Made by a program: the position numbers and the translations under genes
In this document: piece after piece, positions 7,787 through 15,129 of the stretch
Position numbering within the stretch: position 1 is the stretch's first letter
Layout: every line of letters begins with the position of its first letter
Assembly (NCBI RefSeq): GCF_014332515.1
Contig: NZ_VFSD01000028.1
Location: forward strand, 1-64,000
DNA length: 64,000 nucleotides
Direction of reading: 5' to 3'
From: Pontibacter beigongshangensis
Lineage (GTDB): Bacteria; Bacteroidota; Bacteroidia; Cytophagales; Hymenobacteraceae
Notes under the pieces: generated by a model
Databases searched by the model: none
What the model saw: the letters and a program-made list of their open reading frames with translations, nothing else
Told to the model about the DNA's origin: nothing

Positions 7787-8785
7787 ATGAGAACGATATA
7801 CCTGGAAGGAATAAATAAACCATTCGAACTGGTGGAGCGGCCAAAGCCGGTGCCTGCGGCCGGGGAGGTGCTGGTGCAGGTAAAAGCCGCCGCCCTGAAC
7901 CGCCGCGATGTCTGGATTCAGTACGGCAAGTATTTCACGAAAGATTATCCGGCTGTGCTTGGCTCCGATGGCGCGGGTGTGGTAACGGAGCTGGGAACAG
8001 GCGTGCCGGCCGACTGGCTGGGCCAGGCCGTGCTCATAGACCCTACCACCGATTGGGGCGACAACCTGCAGGTGCAGGCGCCACAATTTAAAGTGCTGGG
8101 CATGCCGCAGGCCGGCACCTTTGCCGACTATGTACTGGTACGTGCCGGCAACCTGCACCCCAAGCCGGAGCACCTGAGCTTTGAGGAGGCAGCGGCGCTT
8201 CCGCTTGCCGGTGTTACGGCCTGGCGCGCGCTGTTCGGCAAGTGCCGGCTGCAGCCAGCGGAGAAGGTGCTGGTTACGGGTGCAGGCGGTGGCGTGGCCT
8301 TGTTTGCACTTCTGTTTGGGGTGGCCGCCGGTGCCGAGGTGTGGGTAACGTCGGGCTCGCAGGAGAAGATAGACCGAGCCAGGGCGCTGGGTGCGGCAGG
8401 AGGCATTAGTTACCAGGCAGAGAACTGGGGCAAAGAACTAAAGGCGCTAACGGGAGGCTTTGACGTGTGTATAGACGGGGCAGGGGGCGATGGTTTTGTG
8501 CAACTGGTGAAACTGGCCATGCCGGGCGGGCGCATCGGCATTTATGGCGGCACTACCGGCCTGATCGGGCAGCTGAACCCCGCCGAGATCTTCTGGAAGC
8601 AGCTCTCAATTTTTGGCAGCACCATGGGCACCAACCAGGACTTTGCCAACATGCTGGCCTTTGTGCAGGAAAAGCAGCTGAGGCCGGTTATAGATCGTGT
8701 GTTCCCGCTGCAGGAGGCAGAACAGGCCATGCGCTACATGGAATCAAACCAGCATTTCGGGAAGATCTTGCTACAGGTTAAGTAA
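7787..8785 (+). CDS. Zn-independent medium-chain dehydrogenase / quinone oxidoreductase
   Basis: 332 residues, normal length for the MDR superfamily. GroES-like N-terminal domain (ALNRRDVWIQYGKY, GSDGAGVVTELG), then a Rossmann domain with VTGAGGGVALFALL near residue 165. Structural-zinc cysteines are absent, placing it with NADPH:quinone reductase or zeta-crystallin-like enzymes rather than zinc alcohol dehydrogenases. It probably reduces quinones or enals with NAD(P)H in the cytosol. It starts at an ATG in an AT-rich leader and appears monocistronic. Confidence 0.9.
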   Translation: MRTIYLEGINKPFELVERPKPVPAAGEVLVQVKAAALNRRDVWIQYGKYFTKDYPAVLGSDGAGVVTELGTGVPADWLGQAVLIDPTTDWGDNLQVQAPQFKVLGMPQAGTFADYVLVRAGNLHPKPEHLSFEEAAALPLAGVTAWRALFGKCRLQPAEKVLVTGAGGGVALFALLFGVAAGAEVWVTSGSQEKIDRARALGAAGGISYQAENWGKELKALTGGFDVCIDGAGGDGFVQLVKLAMPGGRIGIYGGTTGLIGQLNPAEIFWKQLSIFGSTMGTNQDFANMLAFVQEKQLRPVIDRVFPLQEAEQAMRYMESNQHFGKILLQVK

Positions 8786-8814
8786 AAGGCTTTTAAGTAC
8801 TTTTCTAGATAAAA

Positions 8815-8855
8815 CACGAGCTGTGTAACCAGTCAGGCCAGTTACGCAGCTCGTG
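8815..8855. terminator. Stem-loop, possible terminator
   Basis: CACGAGCTGTGTAAC pairs with GTTACGCAGCTCGTG (one G-T wobble), 29 bases after the quinone reductase stop. The T-run is poor on the plus strand; TTTTAT follows on the minus strand. It could end either converging transcript. Confidence 0.5.
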
Positions 8856-8894
8856 CTCAAAGTAAGGTGTAGGAATATTTGCCGGGCCTTGGAT

Positions 8895-8935
8895 AAATTA
8901 TTCTAATGGAAATGGCCCTCTAGAGGTACTCTTGC
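8895..8935 (+). repeat. A-element copy 4
   Basis: AAATTATTCTAATGGAAATG head, GCCCTCTAGAGG palindromic core, short CTCTTGCCTG tail. It lies between two converging genes; the tail faces the DsbA-like gene's 3' end. Confidence 0.8.
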
Positions 8936-9081
8936 CTGTTTTTGCCATTAGGCTTTATCTGGTAGATTCTCATTATTGCAGCAATAAGTGACCGGCCAGT
9001 TTCGCTCTTAGAAAAATTTATGCGGCGCCTTGTGAATTTCGAAACGGCCAGCATGATTTCTAATTTTTTGTCGGCGCAGCC

Positions 9082-10008
9082 CTAGTTGCTGGCGGTGTTT
9101 ACAGACCAGAAATCCCCATTTTTGGTAACCTGTTTGCTCAACTTGTTTTGGTCGGCAAGCTGTTGTAGCTGAGCCTCGCTTTGCGCTTTGGTTTGGCCGC
9201 TCAACTCCGCAAACTCTCTGGTGGCTAAAGTCGGGTACTTGCCAAACAGGTAGTCCCAGGCTTTGTTATAGCTGACCTTGGTGGCCTGCGGGTGCAGGTT
9301 CAGCACTGCATTTTCATACTGCTCGTATGGCCTGAATCCGTAAACAGTTTGCTGCTTGTTCTGGCCGTCGGCAAAAAACAAGGTTGGAAAACCCCTCACG
9401 CCGAGTTGCCGGCCAAGTTCCAAATCAGCCTTAAACAGGTCGTTGGCGCTGCCTTCGTAGTCCTGCTTCAGTTTTTCCGGGTCCAGGCCCACCTGCACCG
9501 CCGCAGCGCTCATATGCTCCCACTTGGTAATGTTCTTTTTCTCCAGGAACAGCATCTCCCTTGTTCTTCTTAAAAAGGCGACAGCCTTCTCCTCGTTCTG
9601 TAACTGGGCTGCTTTAAAGGCAACTGAGGGTGGGTAGGATGAATGTAAAGGGTCTTCCAGCCACACATCGCCGTCTATGGGCATGTCGTAATGGGCACTT
9701 GCTTCGTCCCAGTGGTGGGCCACATCGGCTGGCCCGCCAATGCCACCACTGTTGTAGCTCCAGTCTGGCAGGAGGCCACCCATATGGTACTCAATCTGAA
9801 GGTCGTGGCCGTACTCCAGTTTCAGTTTGCGCAACTGCGGCTCTATTCCCCAGCACGAAGAGCAGATAGGATCTGTGAAGTAGATAATGCGCACCGGCTT
9901 CTTATCGGCAGCGCGCTGCTGTTGCTGCCCGCTTTCGGAGCTTGTGGGTATTTCGCAGATGCCGGTCTCTATATCGCATAACAGGGGGTTTCTATTTTGA
10001 TTATCCAT
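9082..10008 (-). CDS. DsbA-family cytosolic thiol protein (SpxH/FrnE-like)
   Basis: 308 residues without a signal peptide. A thioredoxin fold with an interrupting helical domain: active site DPICSSCWG (C49, C52), cis-proline loop RGFPTLFF (about 210), and a C-terminal helical extension of about 60 residues. The N-terminus has an extra CDIETGIC pair (C11, C18) that could form a second disulfide or metal site. Related cytosolic DsbA proteins act as oxidoreductases or protease adaptors. It diverges from an HxlR regulator 79 bases away, which likely controls it. Confidence 0.85.
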   Translation of the reverse strand: MDNQNRNPLLCDIETGICEIPTSSESGQQQQRAADKKPVRIIYFTDPICSSCWGIEPQLRKLKLEYGHDLQIEYHMGGLLPDWSYNSGGIGGPADVAHHWDEASAHYDMPIDGDVWLEDPLHSSYPPSVAFKAAQLQNEEKAVAFLRRTREMLFLEKKNITKWEHMSAAAVQVGLDPEKLKQDYEGSANDLFKADLELGRQLGVRGFPTLFFADGQNKQQTVYGFRPYEQYENAVLNLHPQATKVSYNKAWDYLFGKYPTLATREFAELSGQTKAQSEAQLQQLADQNKLSKQVTKNGDFWSVNTASN

Positions 10009-10087
10009 GATATTTTCTTTAACTTTAGTATTTAACTTATTCCAAAGATCGGCCTTTTAAACATGCCTGTCAATTAGTCAGAAAAAC

Positions 10088-10399
10088 ATGACTACCAAAA
10101 AAGTATCAGAAAATGAGGAAGCCTGCCCTGCTCAGGGGCTGTTGAAGGTACTTGCAGGCAAGTGGAAGCCCGAGATATTTCGCCTGGCCGCCAAGGGGCC
10201 GGTTCGCTTCAATGCCTTGCTGCGGCAACTGGAAGGTTCAAATAAACAGTCGGTGAACGTGGCCCTGAAGGAGCTGGAAGGGCAGGGGCTGTTAGAAAAG
10301 CTGGTTGTGCGGCAAAAGCCCCTTCACATAGAGTATTCGCTGTCCGAGAAAGGCAAATCGCTTATTCCCGTTTTCCGGCAGCTGGAATCCTTTTCTTGA
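10088..10399 (+). CDS. HxlR-family transcriptional regulator
   Basis: 103 residues, one winged helix-turn-helix domain: GKWKPEIFRLAAKGPVRFNALLRQL, then SVNVALKELEGQGLLEK and a wing ending in EYSLSEKGKSL. A single cysteine (C13) sits just before the DNA-binding domain in ACPAQGLLKVLAGKW, the position of the redox-sensing Cys in YodB/HypR-type members. Divergence from the DsbA-like gene suggests local, thiol-controlled regulation of that gene. The ligand or oxidant is unknown. Confidence 0.9.
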   Translation: MTTKKVSENEEACPAQGLLKVLAGKWKPEIFRLAAKGPVRFNALLRQLEGSNKQSVNVALKELEGQGLLEKLVVRQKPLHIEYSLSEKGKSLIPVFRQLESFS

Positions 10400-10452
10400 T
10401 CTTCCGCCTCTTACGCAAGGCAGGGTTGCAATACAGCAGGCAGCCACTTCTT

Positions 10453-10555
10453 AGAGTTAAAAGTTAAGAGTTGACTGGCGTTTTCCGGTTCATCTCCAAA
10501 TCTTTAAATCTCCAAACCTCCATATCGAGAAATCAACAACTAACAATCAACCGGC
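10453..10555 (+). repeat. Phrase repeat preceding an A-element
   Basis: Low-complexity phrases AAAAGTTAAGAGTTGAC, CATCTCCAAATC, AAATCTCCAAACCTCC and AATCAACAACTAACAATCAACC occur in order and run straight into A-element copy 5. The same phrase order recurs at 18760-18858, and parts of it at 35579-35610, 35905-35985, 48240-48295, 62690-62740 and 63595-63657. Confidence 0.6.
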
Positions 10556-10559
10556 AGCC

Positions 10560-10596
10560 AAATTATTTGAATGAAAAAGGCCCCCCGGAGCGCTGG
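10560..10596 (+). repeat. A-element copy 5
   Basis: AATTATTTGAATGAAAAAGG head and CCCCCCGGAG core; the tail is degenerate. It ends 35 bases from the stop of the minus-strand antiporter gene, tail facing it. Confidence 0.75.
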
Positions 10597-10630
10597 CTTG
10601 TGCGGGCTGCAGGTTATGGTATGGGTTTGT

Positions 10631-12133
10631 CTATACGGTGGCATCGGTGGAATTCAGGTTCCTGACCGTTTGCATCAGGGCTTCGTGGTCGTCTGTAATG
10701 ATCAGGAGCTTGTCATTTTCCTTTAGCGCTGTTTTGCCTTTTGGCACAAAGTATTTGTTGTCGCGCTTTACCATTACGGCGAGCGTATTGTCTGGCAGAG
10801 GCAGGTTCATCAGGTAGTCTCCGGACCTTAGTGCCTGCGCCGTTATGGTAATCTCAGTGGTAACGGATTTAATTTCATCAGAAAACTCTACATCGAAGTC
10901 CTGCAGTTTCTTCAATTCGCTTGGCTTTTCTGCCAGCCCGAGCCAGACAGCCATTCTCGACAGCGAAGTGCCCTGCACAATAAGGGAGATCAGCGTGCAG
11001 AAAAACACGATATTGAACATGAGCCGGGCATGAGGCACGCCTTCGGCAAGCGGAATAATAGCGAAAATGATTGGCACGGCGCCTCTTAATCCCACCCAGG
11101 AAACAAAGATTTTATCCCGGAGCTGCATTTTCCGGAACGGCAACATGCACAGAAACACACTCAGTGGCCGTGTAATAAAGATCATCAGAAAGCTAATTAC
11201 CAGACCCGGCACAATGATCGGAACCAACTCACGGGGGTTCACGAGCAGGCCTAAGGTAAGGAACATGAGCAGCTGGCTCATCCAGGCCATGCCATCGAAA
11301 AAGTTGAGAGAGGAGCGTTTATGCACGAATCGGGAGTTTCCTATCACCAATCCGCCGATATACACTGCCAGGTAGCCGTTGCCCTTGATAAAGTAGGTGG
11401 CCGAGAAGATGAAGATACAGAAGGTGAAGACCAGGATCGGGTAAAGGGAGCTGTTGTCGATCTCCACCTGGTTGATGATGCGTACTGCCAGCCTACCCAA
11501 CAAGTAGCCTGCCGCTGCGCCTATCACCAGCTGCATCAGCAGAACGCCTCCTGCCAGCCAGTAATTTGGCGCAGCGTCCATTTTTATGATCTCAATGAGC
11601 GTGATCGTGAGGATGTAGGCCATCGGGTCGTTGCTGCCGCTCTCCAGCTCCAGCATGGGGCGCAGGTTGTTCTTCAGGTTCAGCCCCTTGGAGCGCAGAA
11701 TAGAGAAAACAGAAGCAGAGTCGGTAGAGGACATGGTGGCGGCCAGGAGCAGCGAAGTCGTCAGGCCGATCCCTGCCGCGGCAGTTGTCATTCCCATTAT
11801 CCACCAGATGGCAATACCGGTCAGAATGGCTGTTAACAGCACCCCGACGGTGGCCAGAATGATACCTTGCGGAATGATCGGGCGGATATCAGAAAACTTC
11901 GTGTCCATGCCGCCCGAAAATAGAATAATGCAGAGTGCTACCGACCCGATGATCTGCGCCGCCTGAATATTTTCAAACTGAATTCCAAGCCCGTCGCTCC
12001 CCGAGAGCATACCAACCGACAGAAACAGAAGCAATGCGGGAACACCAAACTTGAAACCAGCCTTACCCGCTAAAATACTTAAAAAGAAAAGGATAGAAAT
12101 CCCTAATAAAAGCGCTTCAATAGATATTCCCAT
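10631..12133 (-). CDS. Potassium/proton antiporter, CPA1/NhaP2 type
   Basis: 500 residues. Residues 1-395 hold about twelve membrane helices of the Na+(K+)/H+ exchanger domain, with the characteristic SLLLAATMSSTDSASVF and MLELESGSNDPMAY segments. Residues about 405-495 form a TrkA-C/RCK-C domain (LPLPDNTLAVMVKRDNKYFVPKG), which in this family senses nucleotides or ligands and gates the antiporter. Inner-membrane K+ or Na+ efflux in exchange for protons is expected. It is monocistronic; the start at 12133 gives a conventional hydrophobic N-terminus. Confidence 0.92.
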   Translation of the reverse strand: MGISIEALLLGISILFFLSILAGKAGFKFGVPALLLFLSVGMLSGSDGLGIQFENIQAAQIIGSVALCIILFSGGMDTKFSDIRPIIPQGIILATVGVLLTAILTGIAIWWIMGMTTAAAGIGLTTSLLLAATMSSTDSASVFSILRSKGLNLKNNLRPMLELESGSNDPMAYILTITLIEIIKMDAAPNYWLAGGVLLMQLVIGAAAGYLLGRLAVRIINQVEIDNSSLYPILVFTFCIFIFSATYFIKGNGYLAVYIGGLVIGNSRFVHKRSSLNFFDGMAWMSQLLMFLTLGLLVNPRELVPIIVPGLVISFLMIFITRPLSVFLCMLPFRKMQLRDKIFVSWVGLRGAVPIIFAIIPLAEGVPHARLMFNIVFFCTLISLIVQGTSLSRMAVWLGLAEKPSELKKLQDFDVEFSDEIKSVTTEITITAQALRSGDYLMNLPLPDNTLAVMVKRDNKYFVPKGKTALKENDKLLIITDDHEALMQTVRNLNSTDATV

Positions 12134-12768
12134 TTATTTTTAGAAGTTGTCGTTTGTGTTTTCCGCTATCCTTTGTGTTCTTTTGCCCGCCGAGAATAAA
12201 ACGGTACTTATTTATTGTTAGCTATTGTGTTGTGTTTCTGCGCTAAAGGCAGGAGCGAATTGGCCGGGGCCAAGTTGGTTACTGCCGGGCCAGGCCTCCG
12301 TAGAAAGGAGGGCCAGAATCTATCGGTGTTGTGCCGATCAGATGGAGGGAGTATAGGTACCACTGTAAATATAAGTCATAAAAATTTAATTTCTCTGCTG
12401 TTGCGCAAATTTCCTGCCAACCACATATCTTAAAAGAACAAATTTAATTGCCGGCATCTATCAGTGAAACAAGGTGCCAGGACTATGCGGCAGTCACTTA
12501 AAAGGCAGGCCAATGCTCTGTAAAGGCACTTTAGCGGTTAACGTACAGTACCGGCCAGGAACTTAGGTAAAACTACAGGCGGGCACGGTGGAAGAAAAGC
12601 AGAAATTTAAACGGCGGCTGGCCATACTCGTTTCCGAGAAGAGATGTCTGGAAACTGCTGCCTGAGCCGACAACCGAAACAGCAAAAGGCTAATTATAAA
12701 ACCAGGGCAGTATTACGCACGCTATCTAAGTTTTTGTAACTTTACCATGATACAAAACAGGATGCAAA
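12134..12768. other. Gene-free gap between divergent genes
   Basis: About 635 bases. It must contain the promoters of the antiporter and acyl-CoA-binding protein genes. I checked for a riboswitch-like or RNA-gene-like fold and see nothing convincing; a 72-codon open frame at 12215-12433 has no protein-like features. Confidence 0.45.
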
Positions 12769-13026
12769 ATGGTTACACAGGAAGAATTTGAAAGCGCCGT
12801 AGCAAAATCGAAAACGCTTACAGAGCGCCCCTCCAACGAGGTGCTGCTGCAGCTGTACAGTTTATACAAACAGGCCACCGAGGGAGACGTGCAAACGGAG
12901 CGGCCGGGAGGATTCGATTTTAAAAATATAGCCAAATGGGATGCCTGGGCAAAGCTGAAAGGCACTCCTCCGGAAGTAGCCCGGGGCGAGTACGTGCGGA
13001 TTGTGGGGCAACTGGCTGCAAAATAG
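12769..13026 (+). CDS. Acyl-CoA-binding protein
   Basis: 85 residues, the standard size of the ACBP fold. Diagnostic segments are the first helix (FESAVAKSKTL), the LLQLYSLYKQATEGD helix with its conserved Tyr and Lys, and the KWDAWAKLKGTPPEVARGEYV helix. It binds long-chain acyl-CoA in the cytosol and buffers or delivers it to lipid metabolism. The transcript ends in the perfect palindrome at 13041-13098, shared with the converging DUF2007 gene. Confidence 0.95.
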   Translation: MVTQEEFESAVAKSKTLTERPSNEVLLQLYSLYKQATEGDVQTERPGGFDFKNIAKWDAWAKLKGTPPEVARGEYVRIVGQLAAK

Positions 13027-13040
13027 CGAGGCTGCCTGCT

Positions 13041-13098
13041 GGAAACAAAAGAAATGAGGCTGCCTCTTGCAAGAGGCAGCCTCATTTCTTTTGTTTCC
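13041..13098. terminator. Perfect 58-bp palindrome, bidirectional terminator
   Basis: Arms 13041-13068 and 13071-13098 are exact reverse complements of 28 bases around a GC centre. The right arm encodes the last five residues (WKQKK) and stop of the DUF2007 gene on the minus strand; the left arm repeats that sequence after the ACBP stop. Each arm carries TTTCTTTTGTTT or its complement, so the hairpin can end transcripts from both sides. Confidence 0.9.
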
Positions 13099-13528
13099 AG
13101 GCATAGCCACAGCTGTGGCACTGGTATTTCCTTTTGAAAAACGGAGGCGGAAAGCCCAGCAGCAGGTATACAAAAGAAAATACCGTTTTGGAATAATTCT
13201 CTTCCAGCACATGGTCTGAGTCGCAGATGGGGCAAAGCACGGGCGGCTCATGCTCCTGCATGGGGGGTGCCAGCTCTATCTCTTCGTCCGGGTCCAGGTG
13301 GCCTCTGCCCGCCTGTATCATCTCTACCAGCCTGCGGCCTTGTGCCTCGTGTTGCTCTGCCACCTGCAGCTTCACGCCCCCAACAGCCACTGAGTAAAAC
13401 GGATGCGCCCCCACAATGTGCTCGTCGCCCAGGTAGCAGGGGATGCCCTCCGACTCCAGGCGCCCCTTAATTATGTGCGCTTCGGTAGGCTGGCTAAAGG
13501 TGGCGATGGTGATAAGACGAAGAGCCAT
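13082..13528 (-). CDS. DUF2007-type protein with C-terminal zinc ribbon
   Basis: 148 residues. The N-terminal half (ITIATFSQPTEAHIIKGRLESEGIPCYLGDE) matches the DUF2007 'putative signal-transducing' fold, a small ferredoxin-like domain. The C-terminal half has two CxxC pairs, LCPICDSD and YQCHSCGYAW, forming a zinc ribbon split by a hydrophobic segment (FSFVYLLLGFPPPFF) that may be membrane-associated. Function unknown. The coding end forms one arm of the 13041-13098 palindrome. Confidence 0.85.
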   Translation of the reverse strand: MALRLITIATFSQPTEAHIIKGRLESEGIPCYLGDEHIVGAHPFYSVAVGGVKLQVAEQHEAQGRRLVEMIQAGRGHLDPDEEIELAPPMQEHEPPVLCPICDSDHVLEENYSKTVFSFVYLLLGFPPPFFKRKYQCHSCGYAWKQKK

Positions 13529-13570
13529 GGTAAACTGGTTGGCTGGTCAGTAGCAATGGCTGCGACCAGA

Positions 13571-13792
13571 TTATTTTTTAGGTGGTAAGTTAAACGCAAC
13601 TGCGTCATGCTCAAAATGGCCTTTGTGTGAGCCATCGCAGAATGGTTTATTGCTCGACCGGCCGCAACGACAAATCGAAACCAATTCACGGCCTCCCAGG
13701 TCATAAACGTTGCCATTTTTGTCTACTATCTCAAATTCTCCTTCTACCCGTAGCGAGCCGTTGCTGTTTACGGTAATTTTTGTTTTTGCCAT
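13571..13792 (-). CDS. CDGSH iron-sulfur domain protein
   Basis: 73 residues, almost entirely one CDGSH (mitoNEET-like) domain. The signature CRCGRSSNKPFCDGSH has the 3-Cys/1-His ligands of a labile 2Fe-2S cluster, preceded by an LGGRELVSI strand. These proteins are cytosolic redox or cluster-transfer factors. It is 42 bases upstream of the DUF2007 gene in the same direction, so the two may share a transcript. Confidence 0.93.
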   Translation of the reverse strand: MAKTKITVNSNGSLRVEGEFEIVDKNGNVYDLGGRELVSICRCGRSSNKPFCDGSHKGHFEHDAVAFNLPPKK

Positions 13793-13938
13793 CTTCTGTT
13801 ATGTTTTAAGTTTAGTTCAGCATCAGGTGTTTCTTATAAAGCATACCTGCAGCTTCCGGTTTCTTACTTGATAAACAAATATACTGTTTTAACCCGGGAG
13901 TATGCAGGCCTGGCAGAAGATACCTGCTTTTTAAAGCA

Positions 13939-13973
13939 AAAACGTGGCCCCGCCTGAAGCAGAACCACGTTTT
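13939..13973 (-). terminator. Terminator after the YD-like lipoprotein gene
   Basis: AAAACGTGG (13939-13947) pairs with CCACGTTTT (13965-13973); an extra A before the left arm gives a five-T run on the minus strand. It lies about 70 bases beyond the stop of the gene ending at 14043. Confidence 0.65.
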
Positions 13974-14042
13974 ACAGCGCATTAAAGCCGCTTATACGCT
14001 TGCCAGCCAGTTAATCTGGTAAGCAGGGCGCCAGGCAGCAGC

Positions 14043-14849
14043 TCAGCTGCCGTACCTGAAGGTCAGTGTTTCGTTCTTGCCTTTTGCACCTTTGGTAGCC
14101 ATGCTGATGGCGTTGCCATGGTCGTCGTACTTGTAGGTGTAATTGTAAGTGTATGTTTTGTTGGTGCTGTGCACCAGCGTCGCGTTGCTGATCACGTTGT
14201 TAGGGCTGCTGATGGTGCCCGGCTCAGCAAAGCTATGGAACGGGTTCGTATTAGAGTCGTAGGAGTAGGTGGTGGTGGAGTACAGTTTGGGGGTTCCGGT
14301 TCCGTCTATCACAAACTGCTTTTCCTGGCTGTAGTTGCCATCAGGAAGCACCTCATATTCAAAATAAGACTTCAGCCTGGAGGAGGTGCTGTCTTTGTCG
14401 GTGCCTTCGTAAACCGACTTCGATTTCAATTTGTGGTCTGCGTAATTAAACTTGGCAAACGAGGTATACTCCAGGGTGCCGCCAGCATAATAGGCTGTGT
14501 TGGTTTGCGACAGGTCGCCTTTGGTGTCGTACACAAATTGTTGCTCCGTAAGCAGGGTGTTCGAGTTTCCCTGAAAAGTGCTGATTTTTACCACTTTCCC
14601 TTTGTTGTCGCGGCTGTACTTCTCATAAGTTTCGAGTTCACCAGACTTTGTGTTGTAATGATTTATCTGGCTAATCTGGCTACCTGCAAAGTTATAAGAT
14701 CTTACTTCTGCGGAGTCGGCCAGCACATGAGAGATTTTTCCCTGTTCAAAAGCAGGAGCCACATTTTCCCGCTCGTGTTTCTCGCACGAAGATAGCGCAG
14801 CAGCTCCAAATAGAAGCATAGCTGGCAAAATACTGTTCTTCAATTTCAT
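14043..14849 (-). CDS. Lipoprotein with repetitive beta-strand (YD-like) structure
   Basis: 268 residues. Lipobox LSSC (C22) after a 16-residue hydrophobic segment makes it a surface or periplasmic lipoprotein. The body is made of repeated Tyr/Asp-rich strands (VYDTKGDLSQ, YSYDSNTNPF, TYKYDDHGNAISMATK) resembling the YD repeats of RHS proteins and the DUF4595-type lipoproteins of Bacteroidota. No toxin or enzyme domain follows, so a structural or binding role is more likely. It appears monocistronic. Confidence 0.82.
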   Translation of the reverse strand: MKLKNSILPAMLLFGAAALSSCEKHERENVAPAFEQGKISHVLADSAEVRSYNFAGSQISQINHYNTKSGELETYEKYSRDNKGKVVKISTFQGNSNTLLTEQQFVYDTKGDLSQTNTAYYAGGTLEYTSFAKFNYADHKLKSKSVYEGTDKDSTSSRLKSYFEYEVLPDGNYSQEKQFVIDGTGTPKLYSTTTYSYDSNTNPFHSFAEPGTISSPNNVISNATLVHSTNKTYTYNYTYKYDDHGNAISMATKGAKGKNETLTFRYGS

Positions 14850-14892
14850 TTGGCTAAAAGTTGAATTTGAAATAGTGTAAATAAATAAAAAG

Positions 14893-14909
14893 CCAGTACG
14901 TATTACTGG
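14893..14909 (-). terminator. Hairpin with T-run in the leader of the lipoprotein gene
   Basis: CCAGTA-N5-TACTGG, followed on the minus strand by CTTTTTATTTATTT. It lies 44 bases before the ATG at 14849 and 220 bases after the GAF gene stop. It could terminate the GAF transcript or act as an attenuator for the lipoprotein. The surrounding gap 14850-15129 is strongly AT-rich and otherwise featureless. Confidence 0.4.
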
Positions 14910-15129
14910 TTGTTGATATGGAGAACGTCAACTTTTCTAAAATAATTGCACCTGATGATAAAATAATGATTTTTAGCCGTATGTTGTCTATACTTTACTT
15001 AATTTTAAGTTGATTTAACATATTGATATTCAGTTTATTAATAATTTATTGTGCATATTAAATCCGCCTGATAAAAAACTGCAAAATTTTGTTTATAGGA
15101 TTTTTTGAATTTAAGCGAATAGTTGATAG

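Noticed and set aside
12230..12330. Possible riboswitch-like GC-rich fold upstream of the antiporter
   Set aside because: GGCCGGGGCC and GCCGGGCC words can pair, but no known aptamer core is present and the strand relation to the gene is unclear.
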